Assembly (NCBI RefSeq): GCF_900099835.1
Contig: NZ_FNKP01000002.1
Location: forward strand, 496,001-560,000
DNA: 64,000 bases
From: Paraburkholderia fungorum
Lineage (GTDB): Bacteria; Pseudomonadota; Gammaproteobacteria; Burkholderiales; Burkholderiaceae
Reading direction: 5' to 3'
Shown: positions 35,086-43,741 of the stretch, one piece after another
How the letters are laid out: every line of letters starts with the position of its first letter
How positions within the stretch are numbered: position 1 is the stretch's first letter
Position numbers and translations under genes: made by a program
The notes under the pieces: generated by a model
What the model was told of the DNA's origin: nothing
Seen by the model: only the letters and a program-made list of their open reading frames with translations
Database searches by the model: none

Positions 35086-36261
35086 ATGAACCGAAGAGAA
35101 ATGCTGGGATGGCTGGCTTCGACAGCGGCAGCGGCAGGCGTCGGCGCGACGGTGGGAGCACCCGCCGCAGCGTCGGCGGCGGAGCGCGAGCCGTCGGCGA
35201 AACCGCTCCATGGCAGCCGCTTTGCAATGGGTGCGGACGTGTCGACGCTGCTCGAACTGGAAGCGAACGGTGCTAAATTTTACGAGCACGGCGTACGGCA
35301 AGACTGTCTGCGGCTTCTGAAAGACCACGGTGTCGATTCGATTCGAATCAAGGTCTGGAATGATCCTGGCAATCCGAACTTTTTTCCTGCAGACCAGAGT
35401 CCTGCAGCCGGTTATAACAATGCAGAACATGTGCGAGTTCTGGCGCGTCGTGCTGCCGCGCTCGGACTGCGCGTACTGATCGATTTCCACTACAGCGACT
35501 GGTGGGCCGATCCGGGCAAGCAGTATCCGCCGCATGCGTGGGCCGGTAAGGACATCGTGGAAACCTGTGCGCTGTTGTACGAGTACACGTCGAATGTGCT
35601 GAAGATGCTGGCACACGACGGCGTTCGCCCGGAGTGGGTGCAGATCGGCAACGAGATCACTGGCGGCATGTTGTGGCCGCTCGGCAAGTACGATCAACTC
35701 GACAACCTCGCGCAATTGCTGAAAGCGGGACATGACGCCGTGAAGTCGGTCGACGAGCGCACCAAGGTCATGTTGCATATCGACAGCGGCGGCGACAACG
35801 CGAAGAGCCGCTGGTGGTTCGACGCGGCAACGCAACGAGGCGTGACGTTCGACGTGATTGGCCTGTCGTACTACCCGCAGTGGCAGGGTTCGCTGAGCGA
35901 TCTGCAGAACAATGCGAACGATCTGGCGACGCGCTACGACAAGGACGTGATGGTGGTGGAAACCGCGTATCCGTGGACCACCAGCGATGGCGATTCCGAG
36001 CCCAACGCAATGACCAATGTCGGAACCTCGACTTTCCCGCAGACGCCGGCAGGCCAGGCGCAATTCCTCGGCGCGGTGACGGATATCGTGAAGGCGATTC
36101 CCGATGGTCACGGCAAGGGCGTGTTCTGGTGGGAGCCGGAGTGGATTCCGACGCCGAACGTCGGCTGGAAAGTCGGTGCTGGAGATCAGTGGGACAACAA
36201 CACCGTGTTCGACTTCAAGGGTAATGCGCTGACGTCGATCGACGCGTTCCGCAAGCGCTGA
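35086..36261 (+). CDS. Exported endo-beta-1,4-galactanase, glycoside hydrolase family 53
   Basis: A 391-residue enzyme that cuts beta-1,4-galactan (for example pectin side chains) outside the cytoplasm. A twin-arginine-like start (NRREMLGWL) leads an Ala-rich signal, cleaved near AASAAE (~32). GH53 features include FAMGADVSTL, IRIKVWNDPGNP and DFHYSDWWADPGKQ. The acid/base is E190 (QIGNEITGGMLWP), and the nucleophile E292 (VVETAYPW). AGGATGACGG precedes the ATG. It is 114 bp after the GH42 gene and completes the degrade-import-hydrolyse set of the operon. Confidence 0.94.
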   Translation: MNRREMLGWLASTAAAAGVGATVGAPAAASAAEREPSAKPLHGSRFAMGADVSTLLELEANGAKFYEHGVRQDCLRLLKDHGVDSIRIKVWNDPGNPNFFPADQSPAAGYNNAEHVRVLARRAAALGLRVLIDFHYSDWWADPGKQYPPHAWAGKDIVETCALLYEYTSNVLKMLAHDGVRPEWVQIGNEITGGMLWPLGKYDQLDNLAQLLKAGHDAVKSVDERTKVMLHIDSGGDNAKSRWWFDAATQRGVTFDVIGLSYYPQWQGSLSDLQNNANDLATRYDKDVMVVETAYPWTTSDGDSEPNAMTNVGTSTFPQTPAGQAQFLGAVTDIVKAIPDGHGKGVFWWEPEWIPTPNVGWKVGAGDQWDNNTVFDFKGNALTSIDAFRKR

Positions 36262-36329
36262 TTAGCCGCTGGCAAGCGCGGCGGCAGAGAAAAAATTCTC
36301 CGCCGCGCGAAGCTCGCCTGGGCCGCACA

Positions 36330-36659
36330 TTACTGCGCGGCCTTTTGACCTTTTTGCTGATTGGCACACTCCGCCGACACCGCCATGCTCGCCTGATCGG
36401 GCGTCATGTGCGGCGCGTCGGGCGCATAGATTTTCTCGATGATCGCGTTGACCGCCTGACGGTCGGCGCTGTCCTGGTAGTACTTGGCCGCCTGATTGAG
36501 CGCCTGCGCCTTGGTCTTCTTGTGTGCGCGCCACGACGCAACCTGCCCGGCGATATCGCCGAGCGCAAAACATTGATCGCTGACTGTCTGCGCCACGGCC
36601 TGAGCGGCCGGTTGCGCGAGGCACACCGCCAGCAGCGCGGATACGACTACGCGTTTCAT
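36330..36659 (-). CDS. Small secreted/periplasmic hypothetical protein
   Basis: A 109-residue protein with a clear Sec signal (MKRVVVSALLAVCLAQPAAQ, cleaved near AVAQ). The mature part has two Cys (DQCFALGD and SAECANQQ), possibly one disulfide, and is helix-rich. The frame extends to 36836, but AGGATCCGTA before ATG 36659 and the signal peptide decide the start. It is convergent with the galactanase gene. Function is not recognised. Confidence 0.75.
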   Translation of the reverse strand: MKRVVVSALLAVCLAQPAAQAVAQTVSDQCFALGDIAGQVASWRAHKKTKAQALNQAAKYYQDSADRQAVNAIIEKIYAPDAPHMTPDQASMAVSAECANQQKGQKAAQ

Positions 36660-37221
36660 TACGGATCCTGTATTTAGATGAGCGACGGTGCGGCCGGGGA
36701 GCGACTGACGACTGCGGCGGCCGAAACGGTAAATAGCCGCGTAGTTTACCGGGAAGTGGCGGGGCGCGTTCTTTTTCGGGGATTGGAGGCGCCGCGTATC
36801 GGGCCTATCCGCAATGCGTGCGACGCCTTGTCGCAAAGAATGGGCCTTCTGCGCAGGGGCTTTCCCCGGGATGTTCGTATTTAGGGACGATCCGGCGGAT
36901 GAGCGGATTTGCTATTTATCAATCGGATTGGCCTGATTTTAATTGTCGTTGTCAGTCCACATCAGATTGACTCAGCGCTTCATTTAAGCTAATTTTCGCG
37001 CTCGAAAGAAATTGTAAGTCGAGATCGACGAGAACGCATTCAGGCTGGGTTTGGGCGATGCCGGGGCATCGCGGTTGCGGTGAAAAACGCAACCCGGACT
37101 TCTAACCTGAGTTACTCATGAAATCAGAGCAAAGCTGGCGGCTCTGCGGCTCGCAACCGTGATGTCGCAGCCTTGTCGCGGTCATCAAAAAGAAATGAAA
37201 GCCCTGAATGGATAGTGCAGC
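36660..37221. other. Divergent intergenic region with structured leader
   Basis: About 560 bp with no convincing gene. Two adjacent perfect 7-bp hairpins lie at 37055-37072 (GCGATGC/GCATCGC, 4-base loop) and 37073-37094 (GGTTGCG/CGCAACC, 8-base loop), 128-167 bp upstream of the next start codon. No T-run follows. No known riboswitch consensus was recognised. Confidence 0.45.
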
Positions 37222-38403
37222 ATGAATATAAATAACAAAAATCGAACATTGGCCTTCTGTCGATTCTCAATCGTATTTGTCCTGCTGCTCATATGCGCGG
37301 GAAATGTCACCAACAGCGTGTTGCTGAAATTCGGCTTTCGCGACGATCACAAGGTAGAAGGCTACACACAAAGTCTCACGCTGGTCAGCATGATGGAGGG
37401 CACGGCTCCGCGTCCCTACGTGTACCGGTCGGCCTTTGCAAAGGCGGCGAAATATGCGGCCGGCCAGCTCAGCCCGGCGCTTCAGCAAAAACTGTTCAAG
37501 TCCATCAGCCGTTACGACTCGCTACGCCACAGCTATTTCAGCTACATTCCGGACCTGTACTGGACACCGGTCATCGCCCTGGCGTATCACCTCGTCTACT
37601 TTGCGGTGGTGCTGTCCACGATATTGACGCTGTTACTGGTCTATAAACTCGCGCGAATGAACGGACTTTCATTTGCTACGGCTCTCGGATTTCTGGCCGC
37701 CTTCAGTTTTATCTATCCGCTCACGTTTCAACAGGGTGGCTATTACTACGATTTCATCGAAATACTGGGTGCTTTCAGTGCCTGCTACTTCATGCTGAAA
37801 CGCCGGATGATCGCTTGCACGCTGATCATTGCGCTGTTCTCGTTCAACAAGGAAACGTTCTTTCTGGTTCCTCTCGCGCTGCTGTTTCTACACACGAAGG
37901 AAGTGCCGATGCGCAACCGGCTTGGCTGGCTGGCGCTTCAGTTGGGATGCTGTATGGTGACCCGGCACTACATCATGAGCGGCTATGAATTGAATAGTGG
38001 CTCGTTTATTGAGTTTCACGCGAAAGAGAACCTGCTTTTCTGGCTCAATCCGGCTTCGTATACGCGTTTCTACAATCTGATTGCGAAAGGCATTTTTACG
38101 CCGAGTTTGCAGAATCCGCTGATCCTCGTGCCGGCCGCGGTGTATTTTCGCACTGCATGGCGCTCGACCGCGCCGCGCTACAAGCGCTACTTTTTCGCGG
38201 CGTTTCTTCCGGTCGCGTTTCTGTTCGCACTATTCGGCTATATCGACGAAGTGCGGGCCTTCTCGATAGCATTTCCCGCGATCGTGCTAATCGCACTGAA
38301 TGGCGCGAACAAGTTTGGCCAGATCTTCACGGAGACGGATTTCGACAGGGCGCCTGCCGTATCGCGTGCACGCGTCACCGTGGAAGCATCCAGCGCAGTT
38401 TGA
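37222..38403 (+). CDS. Polytopic membrane protein, possible GT-C-type transferase
   Basis: A 393-residue integral membrane protein with about nine hydrophobic helices. After TM1 comes a loop with RPYVYRSAFAKAAKY. FQQGGYYYDFIE and SFNKETFFLVPL punctuate the later helices. The arrangement recalls GT-C glycosyltransferases (aromatic and charged residues in periplasmic loops), but the expected acidic motif after TM1 is not clear, so the assignment is tentative. No ribosome site is strong before ATG 37222. It stands alone between unrelated genes with a structured leader. Confidence 0.65.
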   Translation: MNINNKNRTLAFCRFSIVFVLLLICAGNVTNSVLLKFGFRDDHKVEGYTQSLTLVSMMEGTAPRPYVYRSAFAKAAKYAAGQLSPALQQKLFKSISRYDSLRHSYFSYIPDLYWTPVIALAYHLVYFAVVLSTILTLLLVYKLARMNGLSFATALGFLAAFSFIYPLTFQQGGYYYDFIEILGAFSACYFMLKRRMIACTLIIALFSFNKETFFLVPLALLFLHTKEVPMRNRLGWLALQLGCCMVTRHYIMSGYELNSGSFIEFHAKENLLFWLNPASYTRFYNLIAKGIFTPSLQNPLILVPAAVYFRTAWRSTAPRYKRYFFAAFLPVAFLFALFGYIDEVRAFSIAFPAIVLIALNGANKFGQIFTETDFDRAPAVSRARVTVEASSAV

Positions 38404-38404
38404 C

Positions 38405-38442
38405 AAAGAAAAAGCGGTATCCCTCGACTTGATGGATACCGC
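38405..38442 (-). terminator. Rho-independent terminator of the AAHS transporter gene
   Basis: A 9-bp stem, GCGGTATCC (38414-38422) with GGATACCGC (38434-38442). On the reverse strand it is followed by TTTTTCTTTG, as expected for a terminator after the gene ending at 38509. It may also serve the convergent gene ending at 38403, without a T-run on that strand. Confidence 0.8.
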
Positions 38443-38508
38443 CTCATTCAGCGTGTCTGGCGACGTTTGCGCGCCACGGCTGCTGCGCGCGCACCAGCCA
38501 GCATTCAA

Positions 38509-39867
38509 TCAATGCCCGAACGACTCCGTCTTCGCGGCATTCCCCGTCGCCACATGCGGCCGTGCAGCCTGCTTGATCAGCAACGCCACGCACGCAATCA
38601 ATCCCGCCACCGCGACCATCGCGAAAATCCCGCCAAACGTGAAGTGACGGCGCGTCAGTTCAGCCACCAGAAACGAACCGGCAATGCCGCCAAAACGCCC
38701 GATACCGAGCATCCACGCGACGCCGGTGCCGCGACCCTGGGTCGGATAGAACGCGGCGGCGAGTGCGGGCATCGACGATTGCGCGGTGTTCATCAACACC
38801 CCGGCGACGAACACGATAAACACCAGCGCGCCCACATTGCCGACCGCCTGGCCGATGAAGTACACGCTCACCGCAGTCAGCGCATAGCATGCAGCAATGA
38901 TGCGGTTAGCGTTGAATCGATCCATCAGCACGCCGCACAGCACCGCGCCAACGCCGCCGAGCGGGAACAGCGCCGAAATCAGCGTCGCGCGCGCGGGCGT
39001 AAGACCGGCGTCCTTCAGCAGGATCGGCATCCAGTTGATCGACGCATAGAAGATCACGAGGCCCATGAAGTAGGCCACCCACAGCATCACCGAGCCGACG
39101 ATGTACGAGCGCGACAGCACCACGCCCAGACCCTTGCCGCCGGTTTGCGGCGCGGTCTCGGTCATCGTGAAGACGCCGGCTTGCACGGCGTCGCCGGAAA
39201 TGCGCGCGAGCGCCGCGCGAATCCGCTCCACCGGCTTGTTGTTCGCCACCATGTAGCGCACCGACTCGGGCAGTTTGGTGAGCAGCAGGATCATCAGCAG
39301 AAGCGGGGCGATGCCGCCCAGCATCAGCACGCTGCGCCAGCCGAAATGCGGAATCATCCACGCGGCCAGGAAGCCGCCGAACGCCGCGCCTAGCGGAAAG
39401 CCGCAGAACATCAGGTTGATCACGGTCGCGCGACGACCGTCCGGACAGTATTCGCCCATCATCGTGACAGCGTTCGGCATAGCCGCGCCCAGGCCGACGC
39501 CGGTGATGAAGCGCAAGACGGTCAGTTCCTCGATGCTGGTCGAGAACGCCGAGCCGAAGCACGCTACGCCGAACAGCAGCACGGAGCCGAGCAGCATCGA
39601 GCGTCGGCCGAGCCGGTCGGATAGCGGCCCCGAACCGAGCGCGCCGCAAGCGAGGCCGAACAACGCGGCGCTCAGCACCGGCGCGAGCGCCGGTCGGGCG
39701 ATGCCCCATTCGGAGATCAGCGAAGGCGCAATGAAGCCGATCGCGGCGGTGTCAAAACCGTCCAGCAGGACGATGATGAAGCACATGAAAAAGATCAGCC
39801 ACTGGAACGGCGAAAACGGATGTTCGTTGATGAAGGTTTGAACGTTCACAGCGTTGCTGCGGTTCAT
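38509..39867 (-). CDS. MFS transporter, aromatic acid:H+ symporter (AAHS) family
   Basis: A 452-residue, 12-helix transporter. LLDGFDTAAIGFIAPSL in helix 1 is the AAHS signature (DG-x-D), and SGPLSDRLGRR is the loop 2-3 motif. The charged helix 5-6 region (ITGVGLGAAMPNAVTMMGEYCP) is as in PcaK/MhpT relatives. The frame extends to 39900, but AGGAGACC before the ATG at 39867 decides the start. A porin gene is 69 bp upstream on the same strand. Likely an importer of an aromatic acid or related small acid; no catabolic enzymes adjoin it. Confidence 0.88.
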   Translation of the reverse strand: MNRSNAVNVQTFINEHPFSPFQWLIFFMCFIIVLLDGFDTAAIGFIAPSLISEWGIARPALAPVLSAALFGLACGALGSGPLSDRLGRRSMLLGSVLLFGVACFGSAFSTSIEELTVLRFITGVGLGAAMPNAVTMMGEYCPDGRRATVINLMFCGFPLGAAFGGFLAAWMIPHFGWRSVLMLGGIAPLLLMILLLTKLPESVRYMVANNKPVERIRAALARISGDAVQAGVFTMTETAPQTGGKGLGVVLSRSYIVGSVMLWVAYFMGLVIFYASINWMPILLKDAGLTPARATLISALFPLGGVGAVLCGVLMDRFNANRIIAACYALTAVSVYFIGQAVGNVGALVFIVFVAGVLMNTAQSSMPALAAAFYPTQGRGTGVAWMLGIGRFGGIAGSFLVAELTRRHFTFGGIFAMVAVAGLIACVALLIKQAARPHVATGNAAKTESFGH

Positions 39868-39885
39868 ATCGGGTCTCCTGATTGC

Positions 39886-39913
39886 GAAAAGGCCCGTCAA
39901 TACGAGCCTTTTC
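39886..39913 (-). terminator. Terminator-like hairpin between porin and transporter genes
   Basis: GAAAAGGC (39886-39893) pairs with GCCTTTTC (39906-39913) around a 12-base loop. On the reverse strand the stem ends in CCTTTTC. It probably ends or attenuates the porin transcript before the transporter gene. Confidence 0.5.
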
Positions 39914-39936
39914 TTTCTTATAGATCGTACGCCGTT

Positions 39937-41157
39937 TTAGAAGCGGTGCACGATGCCTACGCCCGCGGCAAACTGGCTGCGCGACGAGGACGGCGCGCTC
40001 TGGAAGCCGTCGCCGATCGTTGCCGTGGCGCTGATGACATGTCCTGCGCCTGCGTTGCCGAGCGTATTGCCGTTGGTGCGCTGGAATGCCTGCAACGCAT
40101 AAAGGCCGGTACGCTTGGACAGTGAATAATACTCGGACAGATTGACCTGCTGGTACTGCGCGGAACTCGTGATGCCGTTGGCGCGCGTCGCACGAGTGTA
40201 GCTGTAGCCGGTTGCGAAATCCCACACGACCGACGGCTTCCAGTGCAGCACGAGCCCGCCCGTGTTGAAGATCGCCGTATCGTGGAAGCTCGAGCCGACG
40301 CCCGGAATGTACTGCACGTTCGAATACGCGCCCGAGATATCCCAGCCGTTGCCGAAGTTATAACCGCCCGTGACCGCGAAGCGCTGTTGCGCCTGCGCCG
40401 TCCGGTAACCGTTCGTCACCGCCGACACGCCAACCTGCTGGCCGTTGTTGCCCGCGGTCGACGCCGTGCCCCAGTCGCCGCCGCCTGGCGTCGAATTGTT
40501 GATCCGCATGATGCCGACCGCAATCCCGACCGGACCGTTGATGTACTGCGCCGCGCCGCTCCACGTTGAGCCGCTGTTGAAGCTGCCGGGCACGCCGCCG
40601 AGCGAATACGAACCGCTGAACGTGAAGCCGTACCATTTCGGCGACGTATAGACCAGCGAGTTGCTCGCGCGGTAGATCGTATCGAGCGCGTCGAGGTCGC
40701 CCGGATGCGCGCCGTAGAAACCGGTGAGCCACGTGGTCGGGCTATATGGCGACAGCATCGTGTAGTACGCGGTGTACTGGCGGCCTGCCTGGAACGTACC
40801 GTAGCTGTTGTTCGTCACGCCGATCCACGCCTGACGGCCGAACAGCGCGTTGGTGAACTGGGCGCCGCCGGTCGCCGAATTGAAGCCCGACTCCAGCTGG
40901 AAAATGGCCTTGGTGCCGCCGCCGAGATCTTCCGAACCCTTCAGGCCGAAGCGGCTGCCCGCCCATACCCCTTGCACCATCTTCGTGTTCGACCGGCCGC
41001 CCGAAGTCGCGCCGAGCGTCGGCGCCTGGCTGCTCTGATAGCCGATGCCGTTATCGACGATACCGTACAGCGTGACGTTGCTTTGCGCGAAAACAGGAGC
41101 GCTGGCGAATGCTGCAACTGCGAACGCGATCCGGGTCATGGTGATGGTGTGCTTCAT
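39937..41157 (-). CDS. Outer-membrane general porin (Gram-negative porin family)
   Basis: A 406-residue trimeric diffusion porin of the betaproteobacterial type. The signal peptide (MKHTITMTRIAFAVAAFA) is cleaved after VFAQ. The mature start is QSNVTLYGIVDNGIGY, with SRFGLKGSEDLGGG and FGRQAWIGV strands, and the C-terminal residue is Phe (VHRF), the usual outer-membrane assembly signal. The longer frame to 41298 is discounted because GGAGAA precedes ATG 41157 and the signal begins there. Located 69 bp upstream of the AAHS transporter gene, it may supply the same solute across the outer membrane. Confidence 0.93.
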   Translation of the reverse strand: MKHTITMTRIAFAVAAFASAPVFAQSNVTLYGIVDNGIGYQSSQAPTLGATSGGRSNTKMVQGVWAGSRFGLKGSEDLGGGTKAIFQLESGFNSATGGAQFTNALFGRQAWIGVTNNSYGTFQAGRQYTAYYTMLSPYSPTTWLTGFYGAHPGDLDALDTIYRASNSLVYTSPKWYGFTFSGSYSLGGVPGSFNSGSTWSGAAQYINGPVGIAVGIMRINNSTPGGGDWGTASTAGNNGQQVGVSAVTNGYRTAQAQQRFAVTGGYNFGNGWDISGAYSNVQYIPGVGSSFHDTAIFNTGGLVLHWKPSVVWDFATGYSYTRATRANGITSSAQYQQVNLSEYYSLSKRTGLYALQAFQRTNGNTLGNAGAGHVISATATIGDGFQSAPSSSRSQFAAGVGIVHRF

Positions 41158-41560
41158 GCTGCGTTCTCCAAATTCGATCTGCGAGAAGTCGGGCGACCGG
41201 GTCTTCGATAAATTATTTATTTGAAAATGTTCGTATCTAGAACCGAGATTCGTAAAGCGAACGATCGAACTGTAAGCAATCTGACAATGAAGGGCCAATG
41301 CGGGAATACCCGAGCGTGTTGCGTATGCACATCGAATGAAAAAATACGTGGACGGCGGGCATGGACAGACGGCCGCAAATGCCGTGTGCGTGGGGCTGGA
41401 GGGGAGGGAGACGGACAGGAGCGGAGCCGGTTTTTCGAGCCGGCGGGTATTCGGAAAGTTTCAATAAGCCATCGGAAAACTCACAACAAGCTTTTCCGTA
41501 GGAATGCCATCACTTTCTCTCGCCGGGACAGACACCCGGCGGCCGATGGCAACGCGGCCT
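41158..41560. other. Intergenic region upstream of the porin gene
   Basis: About 400 bp with no convincing gene. It lies upstream of the porin gene and downstream of prpR, both on the reverse strand. CGCCGGG (41521-41527) and CCCGGCG (41535-41541) form a GC-rich hairpin after prpR but no T-run follows. The porin promoter must lie here; no specific boxes were recognised. Confidence 0.45.
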
Positions 41561-43600
41561 TTATTCGCCGCGTCCCGCATTCAGCTTGCGCCACAACGTC
41601 GTTTTGCTGATACCGAGTGCCTTGCACACCGCATCGCGATCGCCTTCATGCGCTGCGAGCGCAGCGCGAATCTGATCGGCCTCCACGTGACGGCTGCTTT
41701 CGCGCAACGTCAGCGGAGTCTGTTTCGTGCGTGCCTGCTGTTCGATTATTTCGGGCGCGACGGTGCGTAGCATGTCGCGCGTGAAAACCGCTTCGCCTGC
41801 GGGTAACGTATCCGCATCGGCGAGTTCGACCGCAATGCGTTCGATCACGTTCTGCAACTCGCGCACATTGCCCGGCCACGTATAACGCCGCAACGGCGCG
41901 GCAAGCGTCGCGAGCACGCGTTCGGCGGCGGCTGCATCGGGCAGGCGCGCTGCGAGCCTCGGCTCGCGCGTCGCGGCTTGCAGCAGCAATTCGACGGCGA
42001 GCGGCAGCAGGTCGGAAGGACGTTCGCGCAGCGGCGGCAACGCGATGCTGAGAATGTTGAGCCGGTAGTACAGATCGGCCCGAAAACTGCCCGCCGCGAT
42101 GCCTTCGGTCAACGCGCGATGCGTCGCCGCGACGACGCGAATATCCACGCGCATCGGCTCCGTCGAACCGAGCCGTACCACCTCACGTTCCTGTAGCACG
42201 CGCAACAGTCTGCTTTGCAGCGACAACGGCATTTCGCCGATTTCGTCGAGAAACAGCGTGCCGCGATGCGCGACTTCGATCAGCCCCGCCTTGCCGCCTT
42301 TGCGCGCGCCCGTGAAGGCGCCTTCTTCATAGCCGAACAATTCGCTTTCCAGCAATGCTTCGGGAAACGCGCCGCAATTGATCGCGACAAACGCGAAGTC
42401 GCGCCGCGCGCTCAACTGATGCATGCTCTGCGCGACCATTTCCTTGCCGGTTCCGCTCTCGCCGAGAATCAGCACGGTAGCGTCGGACCTCGCGTAGCGT
42501 TGCACGAGAGTCCGCACCCGTTCGATCGATTCCGATGCGCCGACGATATCGCCGAGCCGGTAACGCGCGCTGAACTGCTGCACGCGTTGCCGTGAACGCA
42601 ACGTGCGATCGAGCCGTTCGACAGCGCGCGATTCCTGAAACGTCAGCACGGTTCCGGCCGCTGCGCCGCTGGTGGCGAGCGGTCCGCGATGCACGACGTA
42701 GCTCGCGCCACGTACCGTGCAGAACGTGTCGCCGTCCGAGTCCGGCAGACTGCCCGCGAGATCGGGTGCGAGATCGAGCAGCGCGCGGCCCACGGCTTTC
42801 GTCGCGTCGATGCCGAGCACGCTGGCGAGGCGCTGATTCATCGCTTCGACACGGCCTTGCGCGTCGAGTGCGACGACGCCGTCGCGCAGATGTTGCAGCA
42901 GATTGTCGAGCCGCTGTCGGCGCACCGACTCGCGCCGCGTGGCCTGCGCGACTTCGAGCGCAGTGTCGAACGCGGTGCGCACCGATGCGCGCGAATAGAG
43001 AAACACCGCGCCCATGCCCGCGTTGGCTGCGAGATCGGTGACGAGTCCGGGGCCGACCACCACGTCGACCCCGCGATCGCGCAGATCGAGCACGACGCTC
43101 TCCGCGTCCTGAGCCGACTGGTACGACGCGAACGTGACATCGAGCGCATACGCGGACGTGAAGCGCTGTACTTCGTCGGGCGCATTGCCGTGCGTGACCA
43201 GCGCGACCTTCGCGCCATCACGCCGCGCGCGGGCGAGCGCATGCATCACGTCGAAACCGGTCGGGTTGATCCGCACGACAGGCACCGACACACGCGTTTT
43301 CAGATAGGCGCCGTTCGAGCCGCCCGCGATCACGACATCGGGACGACCCGCGCCCGCGCCTTCGATCTCGCGCACCGCGTCTTCGAAAGCGTGCGACACG
43401 ATGCGCAGATCCGCGCGTTCGACGTACTCGCCCGCGATGTCGAAAAACAGATCGCGCAGACGGCTGATGCTCAACGCCCAGATGCGCGGGCGCTGGGCGG
43501 ATTCGAACGGAGTTGTGCTCAAGGCGGGCGGCTCGCGAGAGGCTTGGAAGGGTTCATCATTATGCGCGCGTCCATTTCCAATTTGAAATCGAAATTCCAT
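41561..43600 (-). CDS. prpR: Propionate catabolism sigma-54 activator PrpR
   Basis: An enhancer-binding protein of up to 679 residues that activates the methylcitrate genes in response to 2-methylcitrate. The N-terminal PrpR sensor domain begins at RPRIWALSISRLRDLF, then a PAS-like region (~220-330). The AAA+ domain has GESGTGKE (Walker A) and EEGAFTGARKGGKAG (sigma-54 contact loop), and a Fis-type HTH ends the protein (DRDAVCKALGISKTTLWRKL). The ATG at 43600 has no ribosome site, and its codons overlap the probable enhancer of the divergent prpC promoter. A TTG at 43522 may be the real start. Divergent from prpC. Confidence 0.92.
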   Translation of the reverse strand: MEFRFQIGNGRAHNDEPFQASREPPALSTTPFESAQRPRIWALSISRLRDLFFDIAGEYVERADLRIVSHAFEDAVREIEGAGAGRPDVVIAGGSNGAYLKTRVSVPVVRINPTGFDVMHALARARRDGAKVALVTHGNAPDEVQRFTSAYALDVTFASYQSAQDAESVVLDLRDRGVDVVVGPGLVTDLAANAGMGAVFLYSRASVRTAFDTALEVAQATRRESVRRQRLDNLLQHLRDGVVALDAQGRVEAMNQRLASVLGIDATKAVGRALLDLAPDLAGSLPDSDGDTFCTVRGASYVVHRGPLATSGAAAGTVLTFQESRAVERLDRTLRSRQRVQQFSARYRLGDIVGASESIERVRTLVQRYARSDATVLILGESGTGKEMVAQSMHQLSARRDFAFVAINCGAFPEALLESELFGYEEGAFTGARKGGKAGLIEVAHRGTLFLDEIGEMPLSLQSRLLRVLQEREVVRLGSTEPMRVDIRVVAATHRALTEGIAAGSFRADLYYRLNILSIALPPLRERPSDLLPLAVELLLQAATREPRLAARLPDAAAAERVLATLAAPLRRYTWPGNVRELQNVIERIAVELADADTLPAGEAVFTRDMLRTVAPEIIEQQARTKQTPLTLRESSRHVEADQIRAALAAHEGDRDAVCKALGISKTTLWRKLNAGRGE

Positions 43601-43650
43601 TTGTGAAATCGCGCGCGGGCGGTGCCGTCAGGCCGTCTTTCATGAAATCA
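43581..43650. promoter_or_regulatory. Candidate PrpR upstream activating sequences
   Basis: Related AT-rich boxes stand out in a very GC-rich setting: ATTTGAAATCG (43581-43591), TTTGTGAAATCG (43600-43611) and TTTCATGAAATCA (43638-43650, with palindrome TTTCATGAAA). They lie 26-95 bp upstream of the sigma-54 promoter, and the farther ones are at typical enhancer distance. The binding protein is presumed to be PrpR. Confidence 0.5.
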
Positions 43651-43675
43651 GGCACTTAGCGCAGGTGGGCGCGGC

Positions 43676-43690
43676 TGGCCCATTCTTTGC
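43676..43690 (+). promoter_or_regulatory. Sigma-54 (-24/-12) promoter of prpC
   Basis: TGGCCCATTCTTTGC matches the consensus TGGCAC-N5-TTGC, with GG and GC in the required 10-bp-separated positions. It lies 52 bp before the prpC start, and the adjacent prpR encodes a sigma-54 activator, so the pair is coherent. Confidence 0.85.
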
Positions 43691-43741
43691 ATTTAAGGGT
43701 TCCAGAGCCAACGCTACCCCCACAAATCTGGAGACATGCAC

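Noticed and set aside
41521..41541. A GC-rich hairpin after prpR as a terminator
   Set aside because: No T-run follows it on the reverse strand, so it is only mentioned in the intergenic entry.
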